24,934 bases of DNA from Ardenticatenaceae bacterium (GCA_020634215.1 JACKCD010000070.1:1-24934), one strand, 5' to 3'; numbered from the stretch's first letter, positions 5,428 to 14,404 are shown. Made by a program: numbers and translations. The notes: generated from the sequence alone by a model not told the origin.

Positions 5428-6630
5428 TCAGTCCAGCAGCAGGTACTCGCTGAACTGACCGCGCATACAGTGGTTGGAACTCATGGCGGAGCCGTAGCCG
5501 CCGACGTTGAGGAAGGCCAGCGTGTCGCCTTCGGCCAGTGGTGGCAGCGGGATGTTTTCTGCCCAAAGGTCAATCCCCTCGTTGATGTTGCCCACGACCG
5601 TTGTTGGTTGCATCTCCCCATCACGCAGCTTGGTTGGCACAACGACAAAAGGGGTTTGGTAATAGACGGACAGGGGTTGCAGGTTGAAGCCACCGTTAAC
5701 CCCTACAAACAGCGTCTCTTTTTTGCGCTCCACCATGGTCACTTGCAGCAGCAGCACTCCGGCATCCTTGATCAGGTAATCACCTGGCTCGGCCTGAATG
5801 GTGACATCCCATTCCTGGGCAAAGGCGGCGAGCAAATCGCCCCAGCGGTCTAAATCGAGGGCGTGGCCGTCGGCGGTGAGCTTTAGCCCCAGGCCGCCGC
5901 CGATGTTGACGGTGGTGACATCGGGAAGTTGGGAGAGAAAACGGCCGTTTTCCACCAAAATCCGCTCAAAAGTATCCAACTGCGGTGAGAGGTAGCCCGA
6001 TCCGGCGTGAAAGTGGAGCCGCGTAATCGGCATGTCATATTGCCGCGCCAGTGCCATCGCCTCCGGCAAATGCTCCAGATAAATGCCAAACTTGGTCGTT
6101 TTGGCTCCCGCATAGTGTAGGGCATCGTTATAACCCAGCCCTAGCTGTGGGTTAATCCGCAGCCCAATGGGGCGACCGGGACACCGCTCTCCCAAACGGC
6201 GAATCGTGCTAAGCGCATCGCAGTTGACCTGAATCCCAGGGTGGCGGGCAATGACATCGAGGTCGGCGTTGGAAACGGCCGTATTTGTGTAGGTAATATC
6301 ACTTTCCCGAAACCCCACTTGCCGCGCCAGCAGCAGTTCGCTGGGCGAGCAAACATCCACGCCACACTCCCCGTGCAGCCGCAAAAAGGTGAGCAGCGGC
6401 AGGAAGCGGTTGGATTTAAGGGCAAAAAACAGCTTGTGCGGCACGCCCCGCGCCGCCAGTACCTCGGCCAGCCGCCGCCAGTTGGCGTGGAAGCGGTGGC
6501 TGCTGTAGGCATAGGTGGGCGTACCGGCCGACTCGGCTAGGGTTTGTAAATCATGTTGTTGCAAGTGCAAACGGCCGTTTACATACCCCAAATCCGGCCG
6601 TTGCCACCAAAACCAGTCGTTTGTCGTCAT
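5428..6630 (-). CDS. PLP-dependent amino-acid decarboxylase, LysA/ODC (fold III) family
   Basis: This 400-residue protein has the alanine-racemase-type barrel followed by a beta domain, as in diaminopimelate and ornithine decarboxylases. FFALKSNR carries the PLP lysine (Lys72). LHFHAGSG (His208), GGGLG (244-248) and EPGDYL (281-286) bind PLP. The end of the family pattern appears as GGYGSAMSSNHCMRG. The usual active-site CESGD segment is replaced by INEGIDLWAE (about 349-358), so the catalytic cysteine seems absent. That suggests an unusual substrate rather than meso-diaminopimelate. The start is ATG 6630 with AGGAG close upstream. The ThuA gene lies upstream on the same strand with a hairpin between them. 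Two exact AACGGCCGTT copies (5940, 6570) encode NGR tripeptides. Confidence 0.82.
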   Translation of the reverse strand: MTTNDWFWWQRPDLGYVNGRLHLQQHDLQTLAESAGTPTYAYSSHRFHANWRRLAEVLAARGVPHKLFFALKSNRFLPLLTFLRLHGECGVDVCSPSELLLARQVGFRESDITYTNTAVSNADLDVIARHPGIQVNCDALSTIRRLGERCPGRPIGLRINPQLGLGYNDALHYAGAKTTKFGIYLEHLPEAMALARQYDMPITRLHFHAGSGYLSPQLDTFERILVENGRFLSQLPDVTTVNIGGGLGLKLTADGHALDLDRWGDLLAAFAQEWDVTIQAEPGDYLIKDAGVLLLQVTMVERKKETLFVGVNGGFNLQPLSVYYQTPFVVVPTKLRDGEMQPTTVVGNINEGIDLWAENIPLPPLAEGDTLAFLNVGGYGSAMSSNHCMRGQFSEYLLLD

Positions 6631-6641
6631 AGTCTCCTAAT

Positions 6642-6717
6642 GATTAGAGATTAGAGATTGGAGATTGACATTTGCAAACCATACTCCCAATCTCCAAACT
6701 CCAATTAACCAATCTCC
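6642..6717. repeat. GGAGATT-type hairpin overlapping the end of the ThuA gene
   Basis: The left arm (6642-6667) is a run of GATTAGAGATT/GGAGATTG heptads. The right arm (6686-6717) is the complementary CCAATCTCC series, less regular. The right arm reaches into the last codons of the minus-strand ThuA gene and contains its stop codon. It belongs to the same family as 1012-1076. Confidence 0.7.
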
Positions 6718-7361
6718 ACCCCACCCGCCCACAGCAGCCCACGCCGCTGAATTTCCCGTGCCTCCGGCACATCAAAATCTTTGGCAACGTGACCCAGCGA
6801 GGAGTAGAAAATGCGCCCCTTGCCAAACATCCGCTTCCAAACCACCGGCATCACCGTTCCGGCAATCCAGGGGGCGTATTCGCCGCCAAAGGTCGTCGTT
6901 GCCAGCACCTCGTTCGACGGGTCAACGTGCATGTAATATTGCTCGGAGTGCATGGCAAAGTCAGACAGCCCAGCGGTAATGGGGTCGTCGTGGTTGCCAA
7001 TGTTGACCCGATAATCAATGATGTTACCGGGGTGAGCCACCCACTGGCCGCCAATCATCCACTGATAATCCACGTTGTTGCGAAAGGCATCGGCCGTACC
7101 GCCGTGCCAGCCGCCGAGGTTAACCCCGTTGCGAACGGCCGTTAACAACCCCTTCTCCTGCTCATGGGTAATCGTCCCCATTGTCCAAATCGGCACCACC
7201 AAATCCAGTGCCGCCATTTTGTCCGCGTCCAGATACACATCCAGCGTATCGGCAATCTCTACTTCAAACCCAGCCTCGCGCAGCAATGGCGCAAAAATAT
7301 TCACACATGCCTCCGGTTCGTGACCCGGCCAGCCACCCCAGACCATGAGGGCTTTTTTCAT
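6705..7361 (-). CDS. ThuA-like domain protein
   Basis: A 218-residue protein with a ThuA (trehalose-utilisation-like, class I glutamine-amidotransferase-like) fold. Visible features are the N-terminal KALMVWGGWPGHEPE, LGGWHGGTADAF (about 82-93) and WMIGGQWVAHPG (101-112). Further on come HSEQYYMHVDP in the middle and GRIFYSSLGH near the end. The function of most ThuA-like proteins is unknown; some act in sugar catabolism. No signal peptide is visible, so it is probably cytoplasmic. Its last codons, GGAGATTGG followed by TAA, coincide with the arm of the hairpin at 6642-6717, so the native C-terminus may have been altered by that element. A G/C-rich hairpin lies in its leader (7383-7450). Confidence 0.82.
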   Translation of the reverse strand: MKKALMVWGGWPGHEPEACVNIFAPLLREAGFEVEIADTLDVYLDADKMAALDLVVPIWTMGTITHEQEKGLLTAVRNGVNLGGWHGGTADAFRNNVDYQWMIGGQWVAHPGNIIDYRVNIGNHDDPITAGLSDFAMHSEQYYMHVDPSNEVLATTTFGGEYAPWIAGTVMPVVWKRMFGKGRIFYSSLGHVAKDFDVPEAREIQRRGLLWAGGVEIG

Positions 7362-7382
7362 CGTAAACCTTCCTTCTTTTGC

Positions 7383-7450
7383 AGGGGAGCAGGGAGACAG
7401 GGGAGCGGGGAAGAAAAATCCCCCCTGCTCCCCCGCTCCCCTGCTCCCCT
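7383..7450. repeat. Purine-rich hairpin element (AGGGGAGC / GCTCCCCT)
   Basis: The left arm (7383-7410) repeats an 8-base CAGGGGAG unit, and the right arm (7420-7450) is its complement. The loop is a short AAGAAAAAT stretch. It lies between two minus-strand genes and touches the stop codon of the upstream one at 7450. It may serve as its terminator. Confidence 0.75.
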
Positions 7451-8049
7451 CACGCTTCCACTAAAGCCGTCCCCAACGCCACAATGCGGTCAATCGTTTC
7501 CCAGTTGCGGTCAAAACGGCCGTTAATTACCAGCACTCCACCCTCCCAACGCACCTCCTCCAACGCCCCCACCTGCGGCCAAAACGGCCAACTGGTCAGG
7601 ATCTCCTGCACCATCGGTGTTATGTGCCGTTCCCCCAATAGCTGATGCGTTGACAACAACAAAAAGCGCGTCTGCCACGCCCCATCCCCTATCAGCACCC
7701 GCTGCAACCCACGTCTTTCCGGCTCCGCCAACGCCCGCGCTTGCGGCAGCAGCAGCAGCATGCCATAGGGCAATGGCTTGTCATACGTTACCCAGCGAAA
7801 CAAAAACGCTCCATCCCGCTGCTCCCGGCGCAGTTCCCACACTGCCCCCTGCGCCGTTGTACCTGCCAACCGATATTGCCGCCGCCATCGTCGCCACCAC
7901 GGCTGCGACTGAAAACGCCATCCCCGTTTTCTAGCCTCTGCCTGCCAGGCAAGATAATGCCGCTGACCAGCCAGCCCAATGGTCGCCTGCACAACCAGCA
8001 GCAGCATAATCAATATAGCAAAAATTTGTTTAAGATCAGCCTGCACCAT
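7450..8049 (-). CDS. Hypothetical protein with one N-terminal membrane segment
   Basis: A 199-residue protein that I do not recognise. Residues about 9-27 (IFAILIMLLLVVQATIGLA) form one hydrophobic helix without a clear cleavage site, so it is probably membrane-anchored. A basic, Trp/Arg-rich stretch follows (RGWRFQSQPWWRRWRRQYR, about 42-60), then a soluble domain. It is preceded by a very good promoter (8076-8104) that leaves a leader of about 20 bases, with GAGAGG as a possible ribosome site. Its own promoter suggests it is expressed independently of the lipoprotein gene upstream. Confidence 0.7.
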   Translation of the reverse strand: MVQADLKQIFAILIMLLLVVQATIGLAGQRHYLAWQAEARKRGWRFQSQPWWRRWRRQYRLAGTTAQGAVWELRREQRDGAFLFRWVTYDKPLPYGMLLLLPQARALAEPERRGLQRVLIGDGAWQTRFLLLSTHQLLGERHITPMVQEILTSWPFWPQVGALEEVRWEGGVLVINGRFDRNWETIDRIVALGTALVEA

Positions 8050-8075
8050 CCCAATTACGCCTCTCTTGAGGTCAA

Positions 8076-8104
8076 ATTATAGGCTGCACAGGTTGGTCTG
8101 CCAA
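8076..8104 (-). promoter_or_regulatory. Strong sigma-70-type promoter, minus strand
   Basis: On the minus strand: TTGGCA (8104-8099), a 17-base spacer, then TATAAT (8081-8076). The predicted transcript would start near 8069, about 20 bases before the ATG at 8049. It lies in the 80-base gap after the lipoprotein stop codon. Confidence 0.6.
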
Positions 8105-8129
8105 AATTATGAAATCAGCTTTGGATAGC

Positions 8130-10937
8130 TTAACTGCCCAACGCGGGCATACATTCCAAAAAGCCGTTGCCCTGCATCACAAGCCGGTTGCCGCCGGGCT
8201 TAAGGGCAGTTACTTTGAGTTCGACCGCTTGCTGGAGGTCGCACTGCCCGGCGGTGTTGCCAAATTGCTGGGCGATGGCAGGGGGGAGCAGCAGATGGGT
8301 GGTGTCAAACGGCCGTTCTTCCACCCACGTCACCCCCGAATCGGCAAACATCATCTCAACGCGAAAGCCGGTCTCGTCGTCATGGCTATCTTGCCAAACC
8401 AGACAGGGTGTGGGCGACATGACAAGCATGGCTCCCACCATTGCCACATCTGGCGGGTAAAAGCAGGTAGGTTCCAACAGGTAGCCAGCCAAGAAGTAAC
8501 GGCCGTTTGCCAACCCCACCACCTGCCCCCCAGCCAAACTCAAATACGCCACATCGGGCGGCAGCACAAACTGCGGCCCACTGGTTAGCGGCGCACTGCT
8601 GATGTCGAGCTGCTGCAGGGCGGTGTAACGGACGGCTGGGGTAGTGGCCCAGCCCAGCCGCTCACCAACGGTTTCGGAAAGGGGGAGTTGGCCGCGCCAA
8701 ACGGCCGTTAATGAGCCACTGGGAAGCAAAAACCCCTCCGGCGGCATTAAATCAAGGCCGCCCTCGTTAGCTGCCAACTCTGGCGGCAGGGAAAAGAGGG
8801 CATAATCACCATCGTCAAACAGCACCGTTACCAGCCGCGCTGCCTCCTGCCACACCATTTGCCCATGTTCAAACCGCTGTGCCAGCGCTGGGGAAGCGGC
8901 CACCACGTCCAGCGGGCAGGTAGCGGGAGCCGGGGCGAAAAACCAGCCGATTTCGGCACGGCCGGCACACAGCCCGTCCATCCGCTCGGTGGGCAATTTC
9001 TCCCCCGTTGTCACATCGAAAAACCAGCTTGCGCCACTGTCGTTGTTCAGCCGCACGCGGGGCGGGCTGGGCCATGCCTGCACGTAGGTTGGCGTTGGCT
9101 CCTGGCTTGCCACGGGGGTCAAGGTGTTGGTGGCACGGTTAAAATGGAGCAAGCTGTAGCGGGTCTGCTGGCTGCACGGGGCATGAACCACGCTAACCAA
9201 AAGCCCCTGGCCGTCGGGCGACCACACCACATGGCCCGCCTGGGCATCGGGGGCGGCATCAAGCAGCAGCGACTGTTCGGCTCCGCTTGCTACCTCGCGG
9301 ATGACAAGTAGCTCCCCTTCGGGGCTGTTGCTGGTGAAGGCCAGCCATTGTTCGTCAAGCGAAAGGGCAACATTGAGAGTGCGATGGCGCGGCAGCAATT
9401 CGGTTATGTTCCCGCTGGCTAAATCCACCTTGTTGAGATGCGTGCCGTTGATAAACGTCCCACAGCCGTCTACGGCGGCGTTGTCGGTGATGTAGAGCGA
9501 TTGGCCGTCGGCCGACCAGCGGTAAGGGACGGGCCACTCTTGCCCCAAACCCGCCCCGCGCCATTCGTCCACAACGGTATGGTGCAGCGTGCCGCCTACT
9601 TCGGCCACTTCCAGCAAGACGGCATATTTTGCCCCGCCGGGAAAGGTTTCCAGTTCGTCGCTGCTGGCAGCCACGGCGATGGATTCACCATAGCGCACCT
9701 GCCAACGGCCGTTTGGCGAAAGCTCCGTGTGGACAACCATTGGCACGGTGAGGGGAGCCAAAATGGCAAGCGGCTCCCCCGGCGGCAAGGGGATGACCGA
9801 GCCATTGGTCAAGTCAGCCAAGGCGTGGGCCGCTTGCCCCGCCCCGTCTTGCCAGCCAGTGATAAGCTGGGTGTCGCCAAGCCATTGCAGCGGGGGCAGC
9901 AGCCCAGCAGCGGCGGCAATGGGCTGGGCGGCTTCGCTATAGGGGAAGGGGACACGGTAGATGGTGGCAGCCGATGGTTCGGCGGCGGCGTAGAAAAAAA
10001 GGTCGCCAGCGAGATTAAAAGTAGGATAACCCACAAAGGCACGTGGAGCGGGAATGGTGGCGCGGATCACGCCATCGGCATCGGCGACGGTGATCGTTTC
10101 GTCAGCAATATAGGCCACCTGCTGCCCGTCGGGGCTGAGATCGCCAATGCAAAAGGAGAGGCCGAGGTCGGTGCAGTCGAGCATTTTTTGCGGGAAGCCG
10201 CCGCAGCAGGTGGTGTAGAGGCTATCATAACGGCCGTTTCTCTCCTCCAATGCGGCAACGGCGGCGGGCTGGTAGGCCAAAAAGAGCTGATGGTTGTCGT
10301 AGCCAATTCGCACCAGCTCCACAAAACGGCCGTCGGGCAGGACGATTTCGGGGAAGTCCATCCGTTCTTGGCCGTTGCTGTTGGCAATGGTTAGCTGGCT
10401 GTGGCTGCTGCCATCGGCTTCACCACGAACGGCCGTCCAGGCAATGCGGCTGCCGTCGGGGCTGAGGACAAAGCTGTTGATGAAGCTGCCAGCGGGAGGC
10501 TTGGAAAACGGGAGGGGGGTGGTTTGGCCGCTGGGGGCGTGGCGCAAAACGGCCGTTTTGTCCTCATTTAAATAATACAGCCCATTTTCCCGCAGTTGCA
10601 CCGCACCGGTGGCGGCAACGGGCAAGGGGCAGCTTGCTCCCGTTTGTGGGTGGGTAAGTGCCAGCGCGTCGCCAGCGGCGACCACCAAGGCGGGGCGGGG
10701 AATGTCGGAGCAGAAGGTGGTGGGAACTGCGGTGGCAGTTGGCTGAGGGATAGCGGTGGGGGATGGTTCAGGAACGGCCGTTGCCGGGGCAGGCGGTGTA
10801 ACAACAGCCGGGGCTTCGGTGGCGGCTACAAGTGTTAAGGCGGGCTGAGTGACCGTCGCGGGAGGTGGCTGTGGGTCATTGGGGGGCGCACAGCCTATGA
10901 GCAGGAATAAAAGCAGGAAGAATTTTAACCGTTTCAT
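8130..10937 (-). CDS. Large lipoprotein with TolB/PD40-type beta-propeller repeats
   Basis: A protein of about 935 residues. I chose ATG 10937 because it puts a classic lipoprotein signal at the N-terminus: MKRLK, a hydrophobic stretch, then the lipobox LIGC with Cys16. A GTG five codons upstream is the alternative start. A Pro/Thr/Ala-rich linker (about 17-75) follows, as is common in Chloroflexota surface proteins. The rest contains repeated PD40-like signatures such as LSPDGSRIAW, LSPDGQQVAY, LSPNGRWQV, WSADGQSLY and VWSPDGQGLLV. It is likely an extracytoplasmic beta-propeller protein, perhaps ligand- or partner-binding; no enzyme motif is seen. Six exact AACGGCCGTT copies (8308, 8498, 8700, 9704, 10229, 10548) plus 10773 in the linker make it one of the most motif-rich genes here. 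It is divergent from the kinase array. Confidence 0.85.
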   Translation of the reverse strand: MKRLKFFLLLFLLIGCAPPNDPQPPPATVTQPALTLVAATEAPAVVTPPAPATAVPEPSPTAIPQPTATAVPTTFCSDIPRPALVVAAGDALALTHPQTGASCPLPVAATGAVQLRENGLYYLNEDKTAVLRHAPSGQTTPLPFSKPPAGSFINSFVLSPDGSRIAWTAVRGEADGSSHSQLTIANSNGQERMDFPEIVLPDGRFVELVRIGYDNHQLFLAYQPAAVAALEERNGRYDSLYTTCCGGFPQKMLDCTDLGLSFCIGDLSPDGQQVAYIADETITVADADGVIRATIPAPRAFVGYPTFNLAGDLFFYAAAEPSAATIYRVPFPYSEAAQPIAAAAGLLPPLQWLGDTQLITGWQDGAGQAAHALADLTNGSVIPLPPGEPLAILAPLTVPMVVHTELSPNGRWQVRYGESIAVAASSDELETFPGGAKYAVLLEVAEVGGTLHHTVVDEWRGAGLGQEWPVPYRWSADGQSLYITDNAAVDGCGTFINGTHLNKVDLASGNITELLPRHRTLNVALSLDEQWLAFTSNSPEGELLVIREVASGAEQSLLLDAAPDAQAGHVVWSPDGQGLLVSVVHAPCSQQTRYSLLHFNRATNTLTPVASQEPTPTYVQAWPSPPRVRLNNDSGASWFFDVTTGEKLPTERMDGLCAGRAEIGWFFAPAPATCPLDVVAASPALAQRFEHGQMVWQEAARLVTVLFDDGDYALFSLPPELAANEGGLDLMPPEGFLLPSGSLTAVWRGQLPLSETVGERLGWATTPAVRYTALQQLDISSAPLTSGPQFVLPPDVAYLSLAGGQVVGLANGRYFLAGYLLEPTCFYPPDVAMVGAMLVMSPTPCLVWQDSHDDETGFRVEMMFADSGVTWVEERPFDTTHLLLPPAIAQQFGNTAGQCDLQQAVELKVTALKPGGNRLVMQGNGFLECMPALGS

Positions 10938-11031
10938 GGTGTCATGATACACAGAGGCATCCAGAGTGGCTCAACGGCAAGCCAGTGTTTTGCATACCGC
11001 TTCCATATATTCGCACGCATAATAGGAAGAT

Positions 11032-11072
11032 TGTACCAGCTACAGTAAAATTATCTTGAATAGTATGGTACA
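11032..11072. promoter_or_regulatory. Inverted repeat in the divergent promoter region
   Basis: TGTACCA (11032-11038) and TGGTACA (11066-11072) form an exact 7-base inverted repeat. They lie in the 218-base region between the divergent lipoprotein and kinase genes. It might be a regulator site, but I found no convincing -35/-10 pair and no second copy elsewhere. The rest of this gap shows nothing else clear. Confidence 0.2.
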
Positions 11073-11155
11073 GCAACACAGGTTGGAATACGATACCCTG
11101 TATTCTACGGGAAAACGTTGGCATCGTAACGGAATGGGCATCTTGCAAAACAACC

Positions 11156-14100
11156 ATGCACACAACATCTTACCTTCAACTGATTAACGGCCGTTATCTC
11201 CTCCACGAAAAACTAGGCCAGGGCGGCATGGGAATTGTCCACCGCGCCACCGACCGACTAACGGGCGAGACGGTTGCGCTAAAGCAAGTCTTTTTGCCCG
11301 TTGAGCAGATTCTGTTTGCCTCCCAGCCTATTTCGCAAACCAACCGCGAACTGCGGCTGGCGCTGGCGCATGAATTCCAGACGCTGGCTGGGTTGCGCCA
11401 CCCCAATATCATCAGTGTGTTGGATTATGGCTTTGATAAAGACCAGCAGCCGTTTTTTACGATGTCGTATTTGGAGGGAGCCAGAACGATTGTAGCGGCG
11501 GCAAACGGCCGTTCCCTCCCCCAAAAAATCACCCTCCTCATGCAAATATTGGAAGCCCTCGCCTACCTCCATCGGCGCGGCATTTTGCACCGCGACCTCA
11601 AGCCCGACAACGTGCTGGTGGTGGGCGACACCGTGCGCGTGCTGGACTTTGGGCTGGCAGCAGCCAAGGAGCAGGCCACAGACTCCGTTGGTAGCTGGCT
11701 CTACATGGCCCCTGAGGTGCTGCTGGGGCAACCGGCTACTGAAGCAAGCGATCTCTATTCCGTAGGGGTGTTGGCCTACCGGCTGCTGGCCGGAACCCAC
11801 CCTTTTGACATTTATGCTGAGGATACGATTGGTGAAATTCTGGATGGAGAGCCGGACTGGAGCAAGATAAAGGGGGAGGAAGCATTAACGGCCGTTATCC
11901 GCACGCTGCTTGCCAAAAAGCCGGAAAATCGTTACGCGACAGCAAATCAAGCCATCGCTGCTTTCTGCCAAGCGTTGAGGCAGCCACTGCCACCAGAAAC
12001 GGCCGTTATCCGTGAAAGCTACCTACAAGCTGCATCATTTGTTGGCCGAGACGCTGAACTCGCCCACCTAACAGCAGAGCTTAATCGCCTACAAAATAGC
12101 CAAACGGCCGTTTGGCTCATCGGTGGCGAAAGCGGCATCGGCAAAAGCCGCCTCATCGAAGAGCTACGAACCTACGCCCTGATACGTGGTTGGCAAGTAT
12201 TACGCGGTCAGGCCATTGCCGAAGGGGGAGCCTATTTCCAATTGTGGCGCGACATCGTGCCTCGATTAATTTTATCTACCCCCATAACAGAGTTTGAAGC
12301 TGGCATTCTGCGCCAAATAACCCCCCATATCTCCCAACTTCTGGGTCGGGACGTACCAGATCTACCAGGCTACGACAGTGCCAATGGACAGCACAAATTA
12401 GTGAGAACCTTACTCGCACTGCTTCAAAAACAGACCCTGCCTACCCTGCTTTTGCTAGAAGATTTGCATTGGTCTATCGAATGTCTGCTCCCATTGCAAG
12501 AAATACTAAGTGACCTCAACGCCACCAACCGCCTGATGATTGTTGCCACTTACCGGGATGATGAAAAGCCAACGCTGCCGCAAACATTAGATGGTGCCAA
12601 CCTACTTAAGCTAGAACGGTTTGATCAGGGGAAAATTACCGAACTATGCCAAGCCATGCTTGGAACGCAAGCCAGCATAGACAAACTCGTCCCCCGGCTC
12701 ATTCAAGAGACTGAAGGGAACACCTACTTTTTGGTAGAGGTAATGAGAGCCTTGGCCGAGGAAGCCGGACAATTGGCAGCGATTGACCAAGAGACATTAC
12801 CAACAAGCATTCTTACCCAAGGGATGGAACAAATACTTCAACAGCGAATTTACAAAATGCTGGATTCTGATCAAGAAATGCTTCAGTTAGCAGCGGTGGC
12901 GGGGCGGCAGTTAGATATGAAGCTGCTGAAAACCCTAAAACCAGACAACACCTTTTTTGAAGGGTGGCTCCAGCGAGCCGCTGAGGCTGCAATCTTGATT
13001 ATACGCGATAACCAATGGCTGTTTGCCCATGACAAACTGCGTGAAGCCATGCTGCTTAATCTGGATCAGCATGATCGGCAATGGCTGCATGAACAGATTG
13101 CGCTAACTGTTGAAGCAGTCTACCCTAATAATCGGGATTATTATCGGAAACTGGTTGAACATTGGCACGCTGCCCAAAATGTGGACAAAGAGCTACATTA
13201 TTTACCCGCAGTGGCCGAACATCTCATCATTGAACTAGATGCTTACCCCGATGCAATCCGGCTTTTAGAACGCGGTTTGCAAGCTGTACCTGATACAGAC
13301 AGCCGCATTGTGAGCCTGCTTAATTGGTTAGCCCATGTCCACCTCGCTTTAAGCGAGGTGGACATGGCACGACAGTACGCGAAACAAGCCCAAACCTTGG
13401 CCCAAGCTGCTGGAAATTGGGCTGAACTAGGGATGAGCTTAATGCATTTGGGGGGCGTTGCTTGGTACACAGGTGATCTTTCCCAGGCACAGGAGTACTA
13501 TGAACAATGTTTGGCAATCTTTGAAAAGTTGGACAATCACCGCTATACTGCCAGAAGCCATCGCTATTTAGCAATAATGCACATGTATCAAGATCGCATT
13601 ACAGTAGCTCAGGAGCATTCTGAAAAAGCATTAGCACTTTTTGAAGTCATCCATGATCAATGGGGAATCATGCTTATTGTCAGCGATTTAGCCGACTTAG
13701 TGGCCGAACAGGGCGAGTATGAAAAATCAGTACAATATTGTGAACGCACTTATGAGTTAGCTATTGAGCTTGGTAATCAGCTTTTTCAGGCTGTTGGCAC
13801 CATGAAATCAGGAATGGGGCATTTTTATCAGGGCCATCCAGCAAAGGCAAAAGGGCTTCTGTTACAGGCACTAGAAATTTCCCAAAAGATAAATCATCCT
13901 CTTGTAGCCGCTGATATCCATCGCTTTCTTGGTATTGTTGCTTATGCCATGCAATCGTACACAGAAGCCCTGACTTATTTGCAGGCAAGTCTGGCCTATG
14001 GGAAATCAGTTGCCGACCAGCAGGTAGATTATTCTTTTTTGAAGTTGCTCATTCGGGCTTACCTGCATGTGGATATGGAGAAAGCCAGGGAATGTTTGCA

Positions 14101-14404
14101 GCAAGCCTTTTCTGCTGCTCGCCCAGATGTGGAGGATGAGCCCGATTATGATTTTGTTTTGGTGTGGGTGAAATATTATTTAATGACGGGGAATCCATGG
14201 CAGGCCGCTGCTTTGTTGGGGCGTTGTCCAGAAGGCAAGGGGCCTTTTGAAAAGTTTTTCTTTCATGAGATGCAGCGTGAGTTAGAAAAATGTCTACCTA
14301 CGAATGAACTACAGGCGGCTTTGTCTGTGGAAAGTGAGTGGGACTGGGGACGCGAACGTGAGCAGCTTCTGGCTGTCTTGGGTAGCGGGGTTCAGCATGA
14401 TTAA
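11156..14404 (+). CDS. Ser/Thr protein kinase - STAND-type ATPase - TPR protein (array copy 1)
   Basis: A 1082-residue regulatory protein. The kinase domain occupies about residues 11-275: glycine loop GQGGMG (21-26), Lys43 in VALKQV, catalytic loop HRDLKPDN (145-152), DFG (164-166) and APE (185-187). All catalytic residues are present. An AAA/STAND-type ATPase follows, with Walker A GGESGIGKS (323-331) and Walker B LLLLEDLHW (431-439). The C-terminal half is helical TPR-like repeats (about 690-1040). No membrane segment is seen. It probably senses a ligand or partner through the ATPase/TPR part and signals by phosphorylation. It resembles predicted-ATPase fusions common in Chloroflexota and Actinobacteria. 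The start is ATG 11156; the later copies begin at the equivalent of residue 9. The gene's TPR part holds a 35-base palindrome. It overlaps copy 2 by 8 bases. Confidence 0.9.
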   Translation: MHTTSYLQLINGRYLLHEKLGQGGMGIVHRATDRLTGETVALKQVFLPVEQILFASQPISQTNRELRLALAHEFQTLAGLRHPNIISVLDYGFDKDQQPFFTMSYLEGARTIVAAANGRSLPQKITLLMQILEALAYLHRRGILHRDLKPDNVLVVGDTVRVLDFGLAAAKEQATDSVGSWLYMAPEVLLGQPATEASDLYSVGVLAYRLLAGTHPFDIYAEDTIGEILDGEPDWSKIKGEEALTAVIRTLLAKKPENRYATANQAIAAFCQALRQPLPPETAVIRESYLQAASFVGRDAELAHLTAELNRLQNSQTAVWLIGGESGIGKSRLIEELRTYALIRGWQVLRGQAIAEGGAYFQLWRDIVPRLILSTPITEFEAGILRQITPHISQLLGRDVPDLPGYDSANGQHKLVRTLLALLQKQTLPTLLLLEDLHWSIECLLPLQEILSDLNATNRLMIVATYRDDEKPTLPQTLDGANLLKLERFDQGKITELCQAMLGTQASIDKLVPRLIQETEGNTYFLVEVMRALAEEAGQLAAIDQETLPTSILTQGMEQILQQRIYKMLDSDQEMLQLAAVAGRQLDMKLLKTLKPDNTFFEGWLQRAAEAAILIIRDNQWLFAHDKLREAMLLNLDQHDRQWLHEQIALTVEAVYPNNRDYYRKLVEHWHAAQNVDKELHYLPAVAEHLIIELDAYPDAIRLLERGLQAVPDTDSRIVSLLNWLAHVHLALSEVDMARQYAKQAQTLAQAAGNWAELGMSLMHLGGVAWYTGDLSQAQEYYEQCLAIFEKLDNHRYTARSHRYLAIMHMYQDRITVAQEHSEKALALFEVIHDQWGIMLIVSDLADLVAEQGEYEKSVQYCERTYELAIELGNQLFQAVGTMKSGMGHFYQGHPAKAKGLLLQALEISQKINHPLVAADIHRFLGIVAYAMQSYTEALTYLQASLAYGKSVADQQVDYSFLKLLIRAYLHVDMEKARECLQQAFSAARPDVEDEPDYDFVLVWVKYYLMTGNPWQAAALLGRCPEGKGPFEKFFFHEMQRELEKCLPTNELQAALSVESEWDWGREREQLLAVLGSGVQHD
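13333..13367. repeat. Perfect 17-bp-arm palindrome inside the TPR coding region
   Basis: The left arm (CCATGTCCACCTCGCTT, 13333-13349) is the exact reverse complement of the right arm (13351-13367), with a single T between. It is read in frame as part of a TPR helix (AHVHLALSEVDMA). It does not contain the AACGGCCGTT motif and looks like none of the intergenic families. Confidence 0.9.

Noticed and set aside
8109..10838. Plus-strand ORFs opposite the lipoprotein gene
   Set aside because: They are antisense to a long protein with a clear lipobox and propeller repeats.
11041..11155. Promoter for the kinase array
   Set aside because: Candidate boxes such as TTGTAC and TTGAAT lack a matching -10 at 16-18 bases, so I did not list one.
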